Shown here piece after piece: positions 36,763 through 50,555 of a stretch of DNA of 64,000 nucleotides. Origin of the DNA: Pelecanus crispus (Eukaryota; Chordata; Aves; Pelecaniformes; Pelecanidae); assembly GCF_030463565.1 (NCBI RefSeq), contig NC_134643.1:15823606-15887605 (forward strand). The letters are read 5' to 3'. The first letter of the stretch is position 1; every line of letters begins with the position of its first letter. The notes beneath the pieces were generated by a model. It was not told the DNA's origin. It did not search any database and saw only the letters and a list, made by a program, of their open reading frames with translations. A program made the translations under genes and the position numbers.

Positions 36763-39595
36763 GATACCACAATTACTAGCAGTTATACGTATTCTGCTAT
36801 ATGGACTTAAAAATTATAAAGCAAACATTAAATGGTTATTTTATCGACCTATGAGCAGATATATACCAAAAAGTGAGCTTGGAAAAAACAGTTGGCACTG
36901 GGTTTTTTGGTGAAATCTACAAAGGGACTGAAATTTGTCACAAGCAGTTGTAGTTTCTGTGGCCTTACAGCACAGCAGAAAAGTAGCTGTGTATGACTAC
37001 ATATAATAAACATTTATTTCTACTTAATGGATGAAAACACATGTTCATGAACTAAAAGAGTTAATCACTCCTTTTTTTTGAGTGTATGATATTCCTATCA
37101 ATTTCCTGAATCACCCACCTAAAAACCTTTAAGGCAAATTAAAAAACAAACTAAACAGACTACACGGACTTATAAATATGCCTTCAAATGAAAAATCCTG
37201 AGGATAATTGTAAGCCTGTGGAATGCGTTCTGAAAGTCAACAGGCAAGGACTGTTTTGGACCAACAGGGCAACATACTTCAAAAATCAAAAGTGCTCCGC
37301 TGGCAAGCATCCAGGTTGCTACTTGTCAATAAGAGTGTCAAGAAAAACTTGCAGGACTGATTACAGCAAAGCCAATTTTTAGGAAACCATATAGAGATAA
37401 AATCAACAGAATGAATTATAGTTGAAAAAAGTGGAAGCGAAGCCTCTGCCATCCACTGAACAACAAAATAACATGCTTTCCCTGAGAAACAGAAAATATT
37501 AAACAAACAGCAAACCACTTCTCCTGGCTGAAGCTGGACTGTTCCAGAGAAATCATGAACATCTAATTGCCAGCTACAGACGTGCCTAGTTTGGGCAACA
37601 CATTAAACGAAGATTATCATCTTCTTATCAATAACAAAATGCAGCTTCTGACTACCTCTGTATTAGGAAATGTGTAGCGTGAGAACCCCTAGACTCCTGT
37701 GCACAGGCACAGCTTGAGAAAGCTGTTTCTCCAGAATGGATTCTGCTTCTTCATGTTCAGTGGACGGAGTAAAGAGCATTCATTATAACCTCACCGAAAG
37801 AAGAGGAAGGGTCAAAACTGAATTGTCTCAAACTCCTGTTTACAACACAACAGATATTCTTGGCATAAACTGGACATCCACATTCTTTAACTTTACCCCA
37901 AAGAGAACAAGAACTAAGGAATATTTAGGAAAAAAAATTTTTTTTTGCAGTTTGCTACTAGGGAACACTGATCCACTTATGGTGGGCAGCTACAGACTGT
38001 CTTTTGTGGTTCCACGAGCTGTTTCCTCTCTCTCACCAACAACAGCGCTCCTGAAGAGAGGGCAGGCTCATTCATCACCCAACCAACCACCAGCTCTCAG
38101 CAAAGAAAAAAAAAACGAACTTCAGCCAGTCAGGAAAACAGTATGAGAGAGAATGGAGGTTGCTAAAAAGGAAAGAAAACAGATGTAAACCAGTCAGACC
38201 TATTAAGGAGCTTCAAAAATTAACAGCTGTACAGTTCCGCAGCAGCGGACTGAGGGAAACCTAAATCCCCTAGCCACCGTTTCGTTCTTTTAATGTGAAA
38301 TGAATGAAATTTACAGGATATCTAGAATAATCATCTCATTGACCTTCCAAGATCTTTTTCTCAGCCTTTGCACAGTTTTGTATAATAATGGAGAGGAATC
38401 TATCATAGTGGCACACAATCTACAGGCAATTCATCTACAGTGCTCTCAGGACTCCTCCTATTTGCATCATTGCTAAATTACTGTGTTGCTGCATCAACAC
38501 GTGAGGCATCAGAACCAAGACTGAATGGATTCTAAATTTGATAATGACAGAGGAGCTTTAAAAAAAAGTATCAATTCTGTGGATTTGTTAACCATATAAA
38601 AGTAAACTAATGCCTATCGGAGTGTTCAAACGGTCCTGTGCAGAGCTCCAGCCTGTTTGGAAATTTCCACCAGCGAAACGTTCCCTAGCCTAGAAGACAC
38701 TGCGAGAGACAGCTTAGAGACAGAATAATGATGGAGTCACCTCCACAGAAAAAGCACACAGGTTGAAGGAAGGCCCTACAGAAATTATTCTTCTTTATGA
38801 GCACATTTCAGCAAGCACACGTGCAAAAAAAGTACGAGTATCACCCACAGCCCTGCAGTGGTACGTGGTGACACGAGGAAAAAGAGTATCTCAAAAAGTA
38901 TCAGTTTCAATTGCCCAAGTAGGAATTCAGAACATATTAGCTAAATTAAGCATCTAAACCATTAAAGGAATTAATAGGTTAAAAGAAACCAATATTTTAA
39001 ATTAACTGCAAAATATATGGAGTTTTTATTAGAATAACAAATTGGATCTTAGCAAGTGAAAGGTAAGGTTTAAAAGCCTAATCAGCTACTTTCTCTTAGT
39101 ATTTTTTCATTTTGTGGAATGCTATCACGAACAACGGTTCTGTTTTCTTACACGCCACCGTTAACTAGTTAAGAAAGCAATCGGTGTACCGAATCCTTTA
39201 AGGCAATGGCGTTGTTCCATACCACACACAGCCCTAGCAAACACCTCGCACTGGTCTGGAATCAGGCCAAGGTAGCAGTACCATAGGCTAACTGCCAAAC
39301 TTGAGAAAATGAAAAAAATAAACCTGATATTCAGTAAAAAAATCAGGCACACTCATTAACTGGAAATGAAAGCATTTATCTTGTACAACTTATACATGGT
39401 TCATAACTAGTGCGCATGTAGAAATCATGTGAACTAACTTTCTGCCAAACTGACGATCTAATGCAGATCATGCTGCCGTTAGCAAAATTAGCTTTTCAGT
39501 ACACACAAGAAGTTCCTGCCCAAATCACAAAGTACTGCCAGCTGATGAATAGACCCTGCACAGCTTCTGAAGCCGTAAACTTGAGTCAGTTACTC

Positions 39596-39621
39596 GGGGG
39601 GGGGGGGGGGTGGGGGGGCGG
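39596..39621 (+). repeat. Poly(G) tract
   Basis: Fifteen G, one T, seven G, C, GG. It can form a G-quadruplex on the plus strand, and on the ATXN7L1 template/antisense side it is poly(C). Length may be an assembly approximation. Confidence 0.9.
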
Positions 39622-40531
39622 AAGAAAAATCCCTCAAAACACTTTTCCTTTGATTCTGAACAAAAATATGTTTTCAAGCTTTAAGGGGCAAATTCTCCAC
39701 TTGCCGCCCAACAGCTGGCAGGCGTCACCCCCGGGGAACTCCACGGAAAATAATTCTTCCTCTGAATGGACAGCAACCTTTCTAACAGAGCTTCTGCCCT
39801 CCCACGATGGGCCGTTCTGTGCTTCGGTGGCAGATGTGCATGAGGACGTACATCCTCAATACTGCCCTGCCTAACCATCCAGGGCATTTCCACATTTAAT
39901 GTTGCTCCCTCAACCCCGCCGTCCTGTCTTCCCGAGAAAGACTGAGATCCCCATGCTACAAACGTCTTCACTCATGTGTGAATCACAGGGGGAGAGGGGT
40001 GGAGGGAATTATGACTTTTAAGACTTCCCCAGCATTTCCCCTATCTTCTTAGAATTTTGTAGTATTTAAAACCGACAGACAATTCTTTAAAAAATCATGA
40101 CTTGGTGGATAATCCAATGTCTTAAACCTCAACTGTTCAACTTGATCATGACTATACTGAAGTCACCCAACCAAGGCACATTTTCTTTTGTTGTAAACAG
40201 ACTCAAATTACATAATGGCTTGAGGAAGCCTTCTGCCTTTCTGTTTTAATGAATTTACTTCCTTAAAAACTTGTATTTGGCCTGTTGGCCAGTTGAGAAA
40301 CCCATTAAACACTCTAATTTCAAGCTAAACAGAATGTGTACTTTGAAAATATTTTACACATGCTAAAAGTGTGAAAGCTTTCTTTTTCATATATGCAAAC
40401 TGTCATCTTGCAGTAAAAAAATCAAACCAAAACCAGGCTACAGCATTTTATTAGTACACTATTTCTGAGCTATAGAAATATTAATGAAGAAAGACGGACT
40501 ACCTCAAAGGACGAGCTACAATATCACTTAC

Positions 40532-40815
40532 CTGAAAGTCTTTTGTAAGGCTTGTTACTGCTTTTAGTGCCATTTTGGTGTTTCTTGTCTATTGATGGAG
40601 CTATAATTCCTTTGCCATTCAGAATCTTTTCTGGTGACGGTGGCACTGACTTGGATGTCAAACCAGATTTAACCAAAGTTGGAGCAGGTATGGTGGATGA
40701 AGAGGCTGAGGAGGAGGTGATGGTGGTAGTGGTTGCAGAATTCATTTTAACATTGGCACCATCTGCCTTCACTAGGTTAGGAATTTTCTCTAGACTGACT
40801 ACTGGAACAGGAACG
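40532..40815 (-). CDS. ATXN7L1: ATXN7L1 exon, Ser/Thr-rich linker
   Basis: Starts (C)VPVPVVSLEKIPNLVKADG, then a Thr/Ser tract (TTTTITSSSASSST), SKSVPPSPEKILNGKGI and KKHQNGTKSSNKPYKRLS. It is the disordered linker between the two zinc-binding regions. 284 bp; TCA G|GTAAGT leaves phase 1. Confidence 0.96.
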
Positions 40816-42408
40816 CTGCAAAACCAAAGAAAAATCTTCAAGTTGTATTCTCTGTACCAAAGACTTACAGTTACTTAATCTCCTTCCACAGATATATATA
40901 TAAAAATTTTGATGCAAGTGACACAGTATCTTCAGACCAGACTAAAATGAAATACTTAGTACCATTATTGACTATTTTTGTTCAATCAAATGTTTACAGA
41001 ACCAGGCATTTGTAAAGCCTGGCAATGTACAGAATTATGAAAACGAACCTTTGTATTTTTTTTATTTTTAAGGTACAATCCCCTACTATTCATAAACAAA
41101 ATAAGTCTTTGGTACTAAGCAAAACATACGCCCTTACATATACGGTCTCATGCCTTTAACACAAGCACATATCAGATGTGTGTATGCTGTACTAAACTCA
41201 CCATGATAACAAAGTAGTTTGCTAACAATATTAATATTTTTAAACAAACACAGAAATAACTCATTTGTTCAGATGTGTCTGAATGACATACAAGTTCTGG
41301 AAACAAGGAGAAAAGAGATTTTAAGCACAGGCATCTTAACAGCGGTCCCTTTAAAAGTATTAAAATCCTTGATGAATTGAGCAGTACTAAAATGTATTTT
41401 TAATAAAATCTTATGAATTTAAAAATAAAAATTCCCAATATAATTGTTAGCTTAGCTGGCCCTTTTCAGAACAAAGTCTGCAATAACTAACTTCTCCTAA
41501 CTTAACTACCACCACAGCATATTTGTGGCACTAACAAATGTTACCTCCTCAATTTGGCAGCAAAAAAGATTGAGACAAGTGATTTTCAATTCCAACATTA
41601 TTTTAACATTTCTGGCTCCTATCTGCATGAGGAAATATCCAACAATGATAGCTGCTTTTTACCTACCCAACAACTCCAAAATTTGATGTCTTGTGACTAC
41701 CAATTAATATATAACTTATAAATTATATACCCCTCCTACTGAAACAAACCCAGAGAAAAAAACATTAATATAAAAAACTAAATTCTCAGAGCTTTAAGCC
41801 CAGGCTTCATTGGGGGCTGCAAATGAAAACATCTTACTTCTTCAGTTCTTCCCATACACTGCCTGAGAAATTGCTTTTGCCAAATAGTTGACTATCTGCC
41901 TCGTAAGCAAATTCACACATGGATCATGCAAACCCCACAATTTTCAGGCTATCATTCCACACTGAGCAAACAAAAGAAACACAAGTTTTCTTACACACAA
42001 ATGCAATGGTGATGTTTAAAAGGTAAAACAAATTTCTCATCTAGAATCATGGGAGTCTCCTTAACAGTATTCCTATCTTTTCCTTTCTGAATTGCTCAGA
42101 ACTAAGCTAACCTCCGTAATTTTAATCCCCAGCATAAAGGTGACAGTTGAGAAGGCTGTCCCACACAGAAAAAATTCTTAAAACTCAGGGGTTCTTTAAT
42201 CTATTATTATCTTAAAGGTTTAACTTGATGTACACACTTAAATGTAAAATTAAACATATTTATAAAGAGTGTGAAATCACTCCTTAGCAAACTGTACTCA
42301 AAGAACAATCTGCTTCTTGCACATCACTTAAGTAATTTCGCATGGCAGTGCAGAGCTTCTACAAGTGCGTTACTCCTGATGTTTGTTAAATACACAACTG
42401 CTCTTAAA

Positions 42409-42831
42409 TCAGTATATATTCAGAAGTACACTGGCACGTTGCAGTTCAGGTAAGCAGAGTTTCTTGCCGGAGACCAAGCACACTGTGGCCAGCCTCCCAG
42501 AACAGACAACATTTGCCCGTCTGCACATCGCTGTACGGTTTGGGGCTTCCCCCCGTTCACGAGTCTCACATAATTTCCATCTTTTGTGTCTGAAAAATGG
42601 CGCCTTCGCTGCATTCTTCCTACGGAAGGAATGATTAGCAGGTGTGGAGTTTCTACAATCGGAAAAAGATGACTTTGAGATGGCATTCTCCATGGGACAC
42701 CCTTCAGCAATGTCAGAAGCAGGGTACAAAATATCTGTCTTGAGACCTTTGTGGACTACTACAAAACCGCTGTTTCTCCATAGCTGATAAGCAGAAAGTG
42801 CAGCATGTGTGGCTGGAGCGGACTCTGCCAT
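42409..42831 (-). other. Unassigned open frame, 140 residues
   Basis: The minus-strand frame starts MAESAPATHAALSAYQLWRN and ends with a stop, in an AT-rich intron but locally richer in GC. It shares the strand of ATXN7L1 and lies upstream of its second visible exon, so it could be an alternative first exon or a relic. I recognise no family and see only a weak GTGAGA donor-like site within it. Could be chance. Confidence 0.2.
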
Positions 42832-44599
42832 ACTGGAAAATTGTTAATCTTTGTTCTAAGGCTATTTTAACATAGAAAAATGTACAAACCTTGATATAAA
42901 CAACATGTATATAAAACTAAAAAGAAGATTTAGACACCGACACATATTCTGGAGCTGGAATTAAATGATATGAAACTTCCACATCCATAAATACAGCAGT
43001 CAGCTAGTCAGAATGCAGATCTGACTGAAGTAAAATGTAGAGCGCCGGCCAGTAACGATGCAAAAAAATTTAACTTACTCACAAGACCAGAACTGCATTA
43101 AGTATTTCAATGACAATGCAAACATGGAACTATGAAAGAGAGGATTTGATCCTCTACTTTTTTAAACTGCCCTGAATTTATTAAGTTAAATGACAGGCAC
43201 TACTTATAACATCTCAGGGTAGGAATTAATTTTTTTTGCTTTTACACAAATGGCAATTACATTTTCTGAAAACAGGAGCATTTTTTTAATCTAGATCGAG
43301 TAGTTTTACTATATAAAAACTACATCAAAACATATGCACAAATCTTCATGCCCAGTTTCTAAGATCTATCTTAATGCAAAGTGCTGATACACACGGAAGG
43401 GGTCAAGTGTATTATCTGGTCTAGTAGCAAAATACGTTTAATAAGAAAAAAGTTTCTCTGTTTTGCAGTGCTTAGAACCTCAAATCCTAGGGCATACACG
43501 GATGGATCACTGTGATAATGAACAAAGCCCAGGGGAGGGAATATTTTTGCTTAGTTTTGTTACAGATCAAAAAGTCAACCTTCATTATGCATTTCATCAC
43601 CACGTAGAAGAAAAAAGAAAAATACTCCAGTATTTGAAGACACACGTTCTATAGGACTCCTGGCAGTCTACAGTAAATTATTTGAGATTTTAGAAGCTAC
43701 AGATGATAATCTCTCTTTTTTTTTTTTTGTACTGTAAGTGGGTATTGCGTTCAACATTAAGGAAATTTAGTTTCATCTTAGCATAACACACAAAGATGAA
43801 TCGATAACCACACTGCAAATTGGAAGCTGCACAGGACCAGCAACCATGGTCAACTACTAAGGACTAAAAAGGTACATAAAACACAAATGCTTATATTTAT
43901 ATTTGATGGTCAAGGAGAGTTCTTTTCCCAAACTGAGTTTTTTGAGTGAAAATTGAAGATTTCTTTAAAAAGTTTGTTAAAAAAATAAAAAAATAAGGTG
44001 CTTCAACTTATTTACTATATTTTAAAAAGAATTTTTTAATTAAGAGCCTGTTTAGATTTATTAAAGAGAACTACTGAAAGGGACAATTAGAAAAACAACA
44101 TGCAAAAAAACATAAAAACTGAGGAAGGGCACACAACAATCAGTAAAAATGAGAAAAATGGGAGTACAGACGATTGCCAAAGATAGGTGAGAAAAATCTG
44201 TATTCAGTGAAGACAAGTTTACTTTTTTTTTTTTACAAAATAAATTATAATAATAATAGCAGTATCTACCACAAGGACAGTAAAACAGCAATGCAAAAAT
44301 GACAGAAATGTTCAGTATTTCTTCTGTACTAAGAAGGAAGCATGATAACGCTCTCCAATCAGATAAAAATGCGTTTTGATTCCCTCAGTAAGTGTAAAGT
44401 GCCAGTTGAAAAACCATGATTTTTTTTTTTACATAAGCAAATCTGAATAATGTGGCATGTGTTCCAAAAGAGTTGGAGAGATATTGGGTCTCAGCATATT
44501 AATTCCTAATTGAATCCTGGAATATTTGGCAACTTAGAGAGGCTAGCTGAGTGCTGCTGTTGCATCCACACTGAAAACCCAAACCAGAGTGTCTTGGGA

Positions 44600-45515
44600 G
44601 AAATAATGGAAAAACTAATAAAAATAAACTGATAAACAATTAGTTCACATGGTTTTGCTGAAAATCAGATCTTGGCAAAAAAAATCTGGTTTCACTTTTT
44701 GATGAGGTTACCAGTTAAGCTGACAAAGATAACTGTGAAAATGTTCCGACTTTTGAAAGGCATTATAAAACACAAATAAGAACAGTTTAAAAGCAAATGT
44801 TAAACAATATAAAATCAAAAACTAGCTTCTCAGAGATTATCATTCAATAAGGGTGCTTGCTAGGGGGCTTTTTAGCCATCATTACCAAGTCTGACATGAC
44901 TGAAAATTTCACTGGTCTTTAGAAATAAATATAAGATTACTGGTGATAACATTTGCTGATGGAATCAGGATTGAGGGAAACTAAATAATGAAGACACAAA
45001 GGCAGTTATAAAAAGCAGCATGGAGTGTTTGGTAAAGTTCATTAATTCAAAAAGATATTTTAATACAAGCAAATGTAAAGTTACACATGAAATAAAAAGC
45101 TATTCAGTCTGCAGTGAAATACAGGGAAACAACATACTGGAAAATAGTGACAAAAACATTTAGTGGTCACAGTGGATAAGCACTGTGAGCTTTTATTGTA
45201 TTGTTTATATTAAAAAAGGGATATGGCAAATAAGATTAAGGAGCAAATTTAGTTTTTACACATCCCTGGTTATAGTGATACTGGAATATGGCTTCCAGTG
45301 TTGCTGACCAGTGGTTCAACACCAATGTTGATGAATTAGAAGGGAACCAGAAAAAGGCTACAAAAATATCTGGGGGCTACATGACAGGCTTCAAAAGCTC
45401 ATTCTCTTTTTCAGATAAGATAACTCATTTCCTTCTGTTTTCTCATGTTCTTGGTCAGGCAGTTGGACTAGATAATCATTGTATGTCCCTTCCAACTGAA
45501 ATATTCTATTCTAAC
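44600..45515 (+). mobile_element. Old, degraded CR1-like LINE segment
   Basis: Shows, in order, weak traces of CR1 ORF2 (a NTSKCKVTHE-like stretch near 45060, LEYGFQ near 45283) and a CR1-type 3' end: GACTAGATAATCATTGTATG, CCCTTCCAACTGAAATATTC and a terminal ATTCTATTCT. Plus orientation, heavily mutated. Confidence 0.6.
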
Positions 45516-48338
45516 TACTCCTTCAGCAGAACCTGCGACAAACTCCTAAAACAAGAGTGAATTTCCCTCCTAAGTATCTTGTGGCAATTTTTTTTAGTTC
45601 CAAGCCATTGCTTGTCACTGTCATTCCCCAGCACGAAAAATAACTGTAGTGTGTCACAACACCCCTCATACCTGGGGCTCCTTATTACCTCTGTTTTCCT
45701 TTCTTCAGTCTTTTAAAAATTATTTTTCCTTACTGTTATGTAATTTTGCTGGGTTTTTTTTGGGTCACTTGTAACCATATTCATTCTAAAATCTCAGCCA
45801 CTCATTCAGCTCTTCTCAAATTTGTGAGAAAAGAAATTCACAAACATTTAAAAACATAAACCATCATTCTATTCTACATTGCTGGGACTGCCTCTACAAT
45901 GTAACAAATATTTGTGATTTAGTGGTTAGAATATGTGGTCCAAGTTAACTCTGCTGAATTTTGTTTCCAATTCCATGCTGCATTAGGAATACCGTTAAAT
46001 CTCGACTAGCTTCAGCTTCTCAACCTCAGTATGAATGATTTCCTAACACAAAGAAATAGACTAAGGGATGATTTAAAAAAAACTTTGAAAAGTGACATTA
46101 TAAATTTTAAATGATTACCCATAGGTATACCTTTGGGATCCTATGTCTGTTTACAGAAAGACTATTAGTTTTCTATGTGCTGATGAAAACCACATAATTT
46201 CCATCTCATTTGCTTCATTTTCAGAACTTCTGGCAGGCAACAGCTAATCCTTGTGGAGGGAGGTCAAGGAGACTTGCTTCAGCTGGTATCTCAGGGCTAG
46301 CTTACTTTAACACTTTACCCCAATTTTACGCTGCCTCAGGATCGTGGGTGGGTGGAAATGAACATCCCGTAGCATCACAGCACCAAAATCCTCCAGGGCA
46401 GGGCTCAGAAGCTGTGCTGGGGCACAGCAAGCGAAGCGTCATCCTTTGGGCAGGTCAGCAGTGAGGGAGAGAGCTCCCGGCCACAGGCATGCCTTTTATA
46501 AAGGGGAAGCATCTGGGGTATTCTTATTAATTATGGTTGCTTGTTCATTATTGTTGTTATTACTACCAATCACCTTACTCTTTGCCTTTTCTCTCTACTC
46601 TCTACCCTTTTGCTATACCTCTTACCGCCTCGACTGCAAGCTTCAGAAAACAATGGTTCACATTTATCTTGTGCACAGCGCAGTGGTGCTCCAGCACTGC
46701 TCCAGTCTCTGAGTACTGCTGTATTAATAGCAACGATGTTAGAGAGATACAGAGGAAAAAAATCAGAGCTGAACATATTTCTGGATGATGTATTCACAAT
46801 AATCCTTCGTACGCCAACTACAAGAAGGGAAGTACTAAAACAGCGGCTACAAAAATGACACAATTGCAGATCTCTTTCATCTGATCATTCTGATCACGCT
46901 TTTTACAGCATTAGCCGAGGAGCAACCTGAACCTCTGCAGCGCATCTTAGAACAACACAGGATGTGAAGAAGAGAAAGAGCTACTCAGTCAATGTTTAAG
47001 ATGATGACTCAACCAAAACTATAATGAATTAAACAACAGAAGAGTTGCGTCTACATGCAGGCAGGCAGGCCAACAGACAGATCTACTGGGCCATGCTGTT
47101 GCAGAGGCCATTGCTGAAATCATTGCTGAAATACTGCTACTAATTGTAACAGCTAAAATTTAAAAGAGATGCTGTATGAAAGAATCGGGAAAGCACAACA
47201 GAGGTTATTCCAGGTCTGGAAAGCAATCATTACAAGTGATACAATTCCGAATTGATAACTGTCTGGAAGAACCTATGGCAAGTGAATATTTGTGGTACGA
47301 GACTACAATGTAACAGACAAAAGCACTGAGTAACTGGAAGCTTCTGAGGATGACAAACCACAACACACTTGGATACATGATGAATCCTTTTGCATTTTTG
47401 AGACAAATGCATTTGTGTCAATTGAGTATTTCTTTCTAAAAGATACGTGGGTGAAATTCTATGGCTTGTACAGACAGCTGAATGGAAGATATAACCTTAT
47501 CTTAAAAAAGAATAGATTTTATGAACCATTTCTCCTTTAAGAAAATCAGACCTGCTGAATATTTTCTAGAATTCCAAATAAAAATTATAATCCACTAATC
47601 GAATAGGAACAAACACTTTCTTCTGTAACAGCTGCCAGCTCTCTATAACCTGTGATGATTATCAGACTGATTTTCTTCTTTAACAAGTCATGTAATCTAA
47701 GGCACTTAACACTAAATTTTGAAAGACAATTTCATTGATCTCCACTTCAGACTGCTCGTATATGTTATGTGATGATTACAATATCTTTAACAACTATACG
47801 CCTCATTTTTCCCCACTGGTAAACACAACTACAGTATTATCTCCCAGCAGAGCTGCAAGAATTGGGTATTTCATAGGTACTGACAGATTCATTGCCAAAG
47901 TATTAACAGGGCAGTACAACAGTTTTAAACAGCTAAATCTACCTTGTTAATCATCAGTAAATGTTTGGGATGTTCCCAATAAAGGGAAAGGGGATTGGTG
48001 GAAATGCTGAATTATTTTGTTCCCTTCCAGCTTTTACTGACTGACAGAATGCCATCTGTTGCCAGAATGGAAGATATTGTTTATAGATTCAGTTAGTATG
48101 CTGAAATGTGGATATGTAAGTTGCTGTCTCTAACACGAGGACAAGAAACAGGTTTGTAGTCAACAGTGTTAATACTCTGAAGTCCTTTCTGATTTTCTTT
48201 TAATTAGACTTAAAAAAACCCCTCTCTTGTATAAAATTCCTCTCCAACATTTAGAAGGTCACTATTCAGTCAAGAATATTTTTTTAAAATAGTAAATGAG
48301 GCACTTACACCTTAACTAGAACAGCCTCTCTCTCATTT

Positions 48339-48357
48339 GTGTGTATGTGTGTGTGTA
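48339..48357. repeat. TG dinucleotide microsatellite
   Basis: Short run tgtgtgtatgtgtgtgtgt, seen directly. Confidence 0.8.
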
Positions 48358-48765
48358 ATCTAAACATCCAGATTTTCTATTTTCAGGATTATATACCATA
48401 ATTGTCCAGAATGGTCATCATGCTTATAGAGATGTTGGGTTCAAATTTATAGGAAGATTAGATTTTGATTCAAGTTTGTTCCAGTGCAGGGTAAATTCTA
48501 CAGCTAGGCAGAAGCTACTCTCTTTGAAATCATACCAACTAGTACATGTTTCAGGCAGACAACGTGAGCTATTACTTTAACATAATTTGAGTTTATGCTT
48601 TGTCTCATGGGTGAATGGTTTGCATTAGATTATTTACTGCTTTAAGGCAGTTGGGTCCAGAAACCCTACCTAAAATCATGACCTTCTTATATTAGATATT
48701 ACATATAAAAGGGAAGGATCTTTACACAGTAAGTAGATAAAACTTAAGAAAAAGGAAGTCCTACT

Positions 48766-48892
48766 ATCTTGAGTTTACAGACACAGAACTGAGGCTGAGG
48801 TGACCGAGTCGTAACAGTAGCCTGTGCAGAACCAGGAACTGAACCCAGATCTCTTGAGTCACCAACCTACTGACCTAATCACAAAGCATCTT
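48766..48892 (+). mobile_element. MIR-like (CORE-SINE) relic
   Basis: Follows the MIR order: TTTACAGACACAGAACTGAGG, then GAACTGAACCCAGATCTCTT and a short end block. Several matching blocks at proper spacing make it more convincing than the other candidates. Confidence 0.6.
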
Positions 48893-49525
48893 TTCTACAG
48901 ATAACTAAAGACAAAACAGTTTCTTATGGGATAATTAGTGACCCAGTTCTGCTCTCATTTACATTTTTGATATTCGGCTGCTATCATCACAGTCACGGGA
49001 GGATGGGCCCGGCAGTCTCAAAGCCTATATGTGTATATATATCACAGTACATGATGTAAGACTCCCCCAAAATAGTGATTTTTGCAGCCAGAGTTTTCTT
49101 GTCTTCTTATAAGGCATCAAACATTATCAAAATACAGAACGAGCTCCAACAGCAGCTGCTGTTGAAGATAAATGACTGTAACCAGTAAGTTTTCATAAAC
49201 ATCAGTTAAGCCAATATTAAGAACTCTGCAAAAAATTATCCTACTGTTTAAAAGCATCAGTTTTAAGGGCTGATACTGTAATGGAAGATGGACCTTAAAG
49301 ATAGCAAACTGGGTCAATATCTCACTTGCTATATGCATCTTGGAAAAGCACATTTGATGGAACATCAGAGAAGTAACCCAGTCCTCCTCCTTCTTCCTAT
49401 ATATTTTTTTTTAAATTTAAAAACATCCCAGTTTCCTCCCTTAGGAAATGCAGAGGCTTAAACTGTAAACTTAGATAAGATGAGAATATGGATTTTTTTT
49501 TTTTTATGATTGTGAAATATACATA

Positions 49526-50480
49526 GGATCATAGAATTGTTTAGATTGGAGAAGACCTTTAAGATCACTGGGTCCAACCGTTAACCTAACACTGCCAAGT
49601 CAACCACTAAACCATGTCCCTAAGCACCACATCTACACATCTTTAAAATACCTCCAGGGATGGAGATTCCCACTTCCCTGGGCAGCCTGTTCCAGTGCTT
49701 GACAACCCTTTCAGTGAAGAAATCTTTCCTCATATCCAATCTAAACCTCCCCTGCAGCAACTTGAGGCCATCTCCTCTCATCTTATCACTTGTTACTTGG
49801 GAGAAGAGACCGATGCCCACCTCACTACAGCCTCCTTTCAGGTAGCTGTAGACAGTGATACGGTCTCCCCTGAGCCTCCTTTTCTCCAGGTTAAACAATC
49901 CCCGTTCCCTCAGCCGCTCCTCAGAAGGCCTGTGCTCCAGATCCTTCACCAGCTTCATTGCCCTTCTATGAACACGCTCCAGCACCTCAATGTCTTTCTT
50001 GTGGTGAGGGGCCCAAAACTGGACACAGTATTCCAGGTGTGGCCTCACCAGTGCCAAGGACAGGGGGACAATCACCTCCCTGCTCCTGCTGGCCACACCA
50101 TTCCTGATACAAGCCAGGATGCTGTTGGCCTTCTTGGCCACCTGGGCACACTGCTGGCTCATGTTCAGCTCTCTGTCAACCAACACCCCCAGGTCCTTTT
50201 CGGCCAGGCAGCTTTCCAGCCGCTCTTCCCCAAGCCTGTAGCGTTGCATGGGGTTGTTGTGACCCAGGTGCAGTACCCAGCACTTGGCCCTGTTGAACCT
50301 CATAGAACTGGCCTTGGCCCATCGATCCAGCCTGTCCAGATCCCTCTGCAGGGCCTTCCTACCCTCAAGCAGATCAACACTCCCACCCAACTTGGTGTCA
50401 TCTGCAAACTTACTGAGGGTGCACTTACTGAGGTTTCACCTCATCCAGATCATTGGTAAAGATATTAAACAGAACTGGGA
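49526..50480 (-). mobile_element. CR1 LINE 3' fragment
   Basis: The minus strand encodes about 250 residues of CR1 ORF2 C-terminus ([53 protein letters not shown]) with the typical 3' end atcatagaattgtttagatt. It is nearly free of frame breaks over about 770 bp, so it is a relatively young insertion. 5'-truncated. Same orientation as ATXN7L1. Confidence 0.95.
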
Positions 50481-50555
50481 GATACTAGAACATAGAGATA
50501 CTTACTAATTTCTTTAATACCAACATCTTCTGTGACTATTACATTTGGTACTTAC

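Larger units (their letters stand above)
35575..40531 (-). other. ATXN7L1: ATXN7L1 intron
   Basis: 5 kb intron. It contains a CpG-bearing hairpin (36743-36762) and a poly(G) tract (39596-39621). Short open frames (for example 37736-38146 plus) show no gene-like features. Confidence 0.75.
40816..50555 (-). other. ATXN7L1: ATXN7L1 large intron
   Basis: 9.7 kb intron holding an unassigned open frame (42409-42831), an old CR1-like segment (44600-45515), a MIR-like relic (48766-48892), a TG run (48339-48357) and a CR1 3' fragment (49526-50480). Confidence 0.75.

Noticed and set aside
37736..38146. Plus-strand frame of 136 residues
   Set aside because: It has no recognisable domain, weak composition and no splice signals or neighbours to support it; antisense to an ATXN7L1 intron.
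48766..48892. tRNA gene
   Set aside because: The tRNA-promoter-like block belongs to a MIR-like SINE relic; no cloverleaf can be drawn. No other tRNA or rRNA gene was seen in the window.
49695..50459. Plus-strand frame of 254 residues
   Set aside because: It is the antisense shadow of the CR1 ORF2 fragment.
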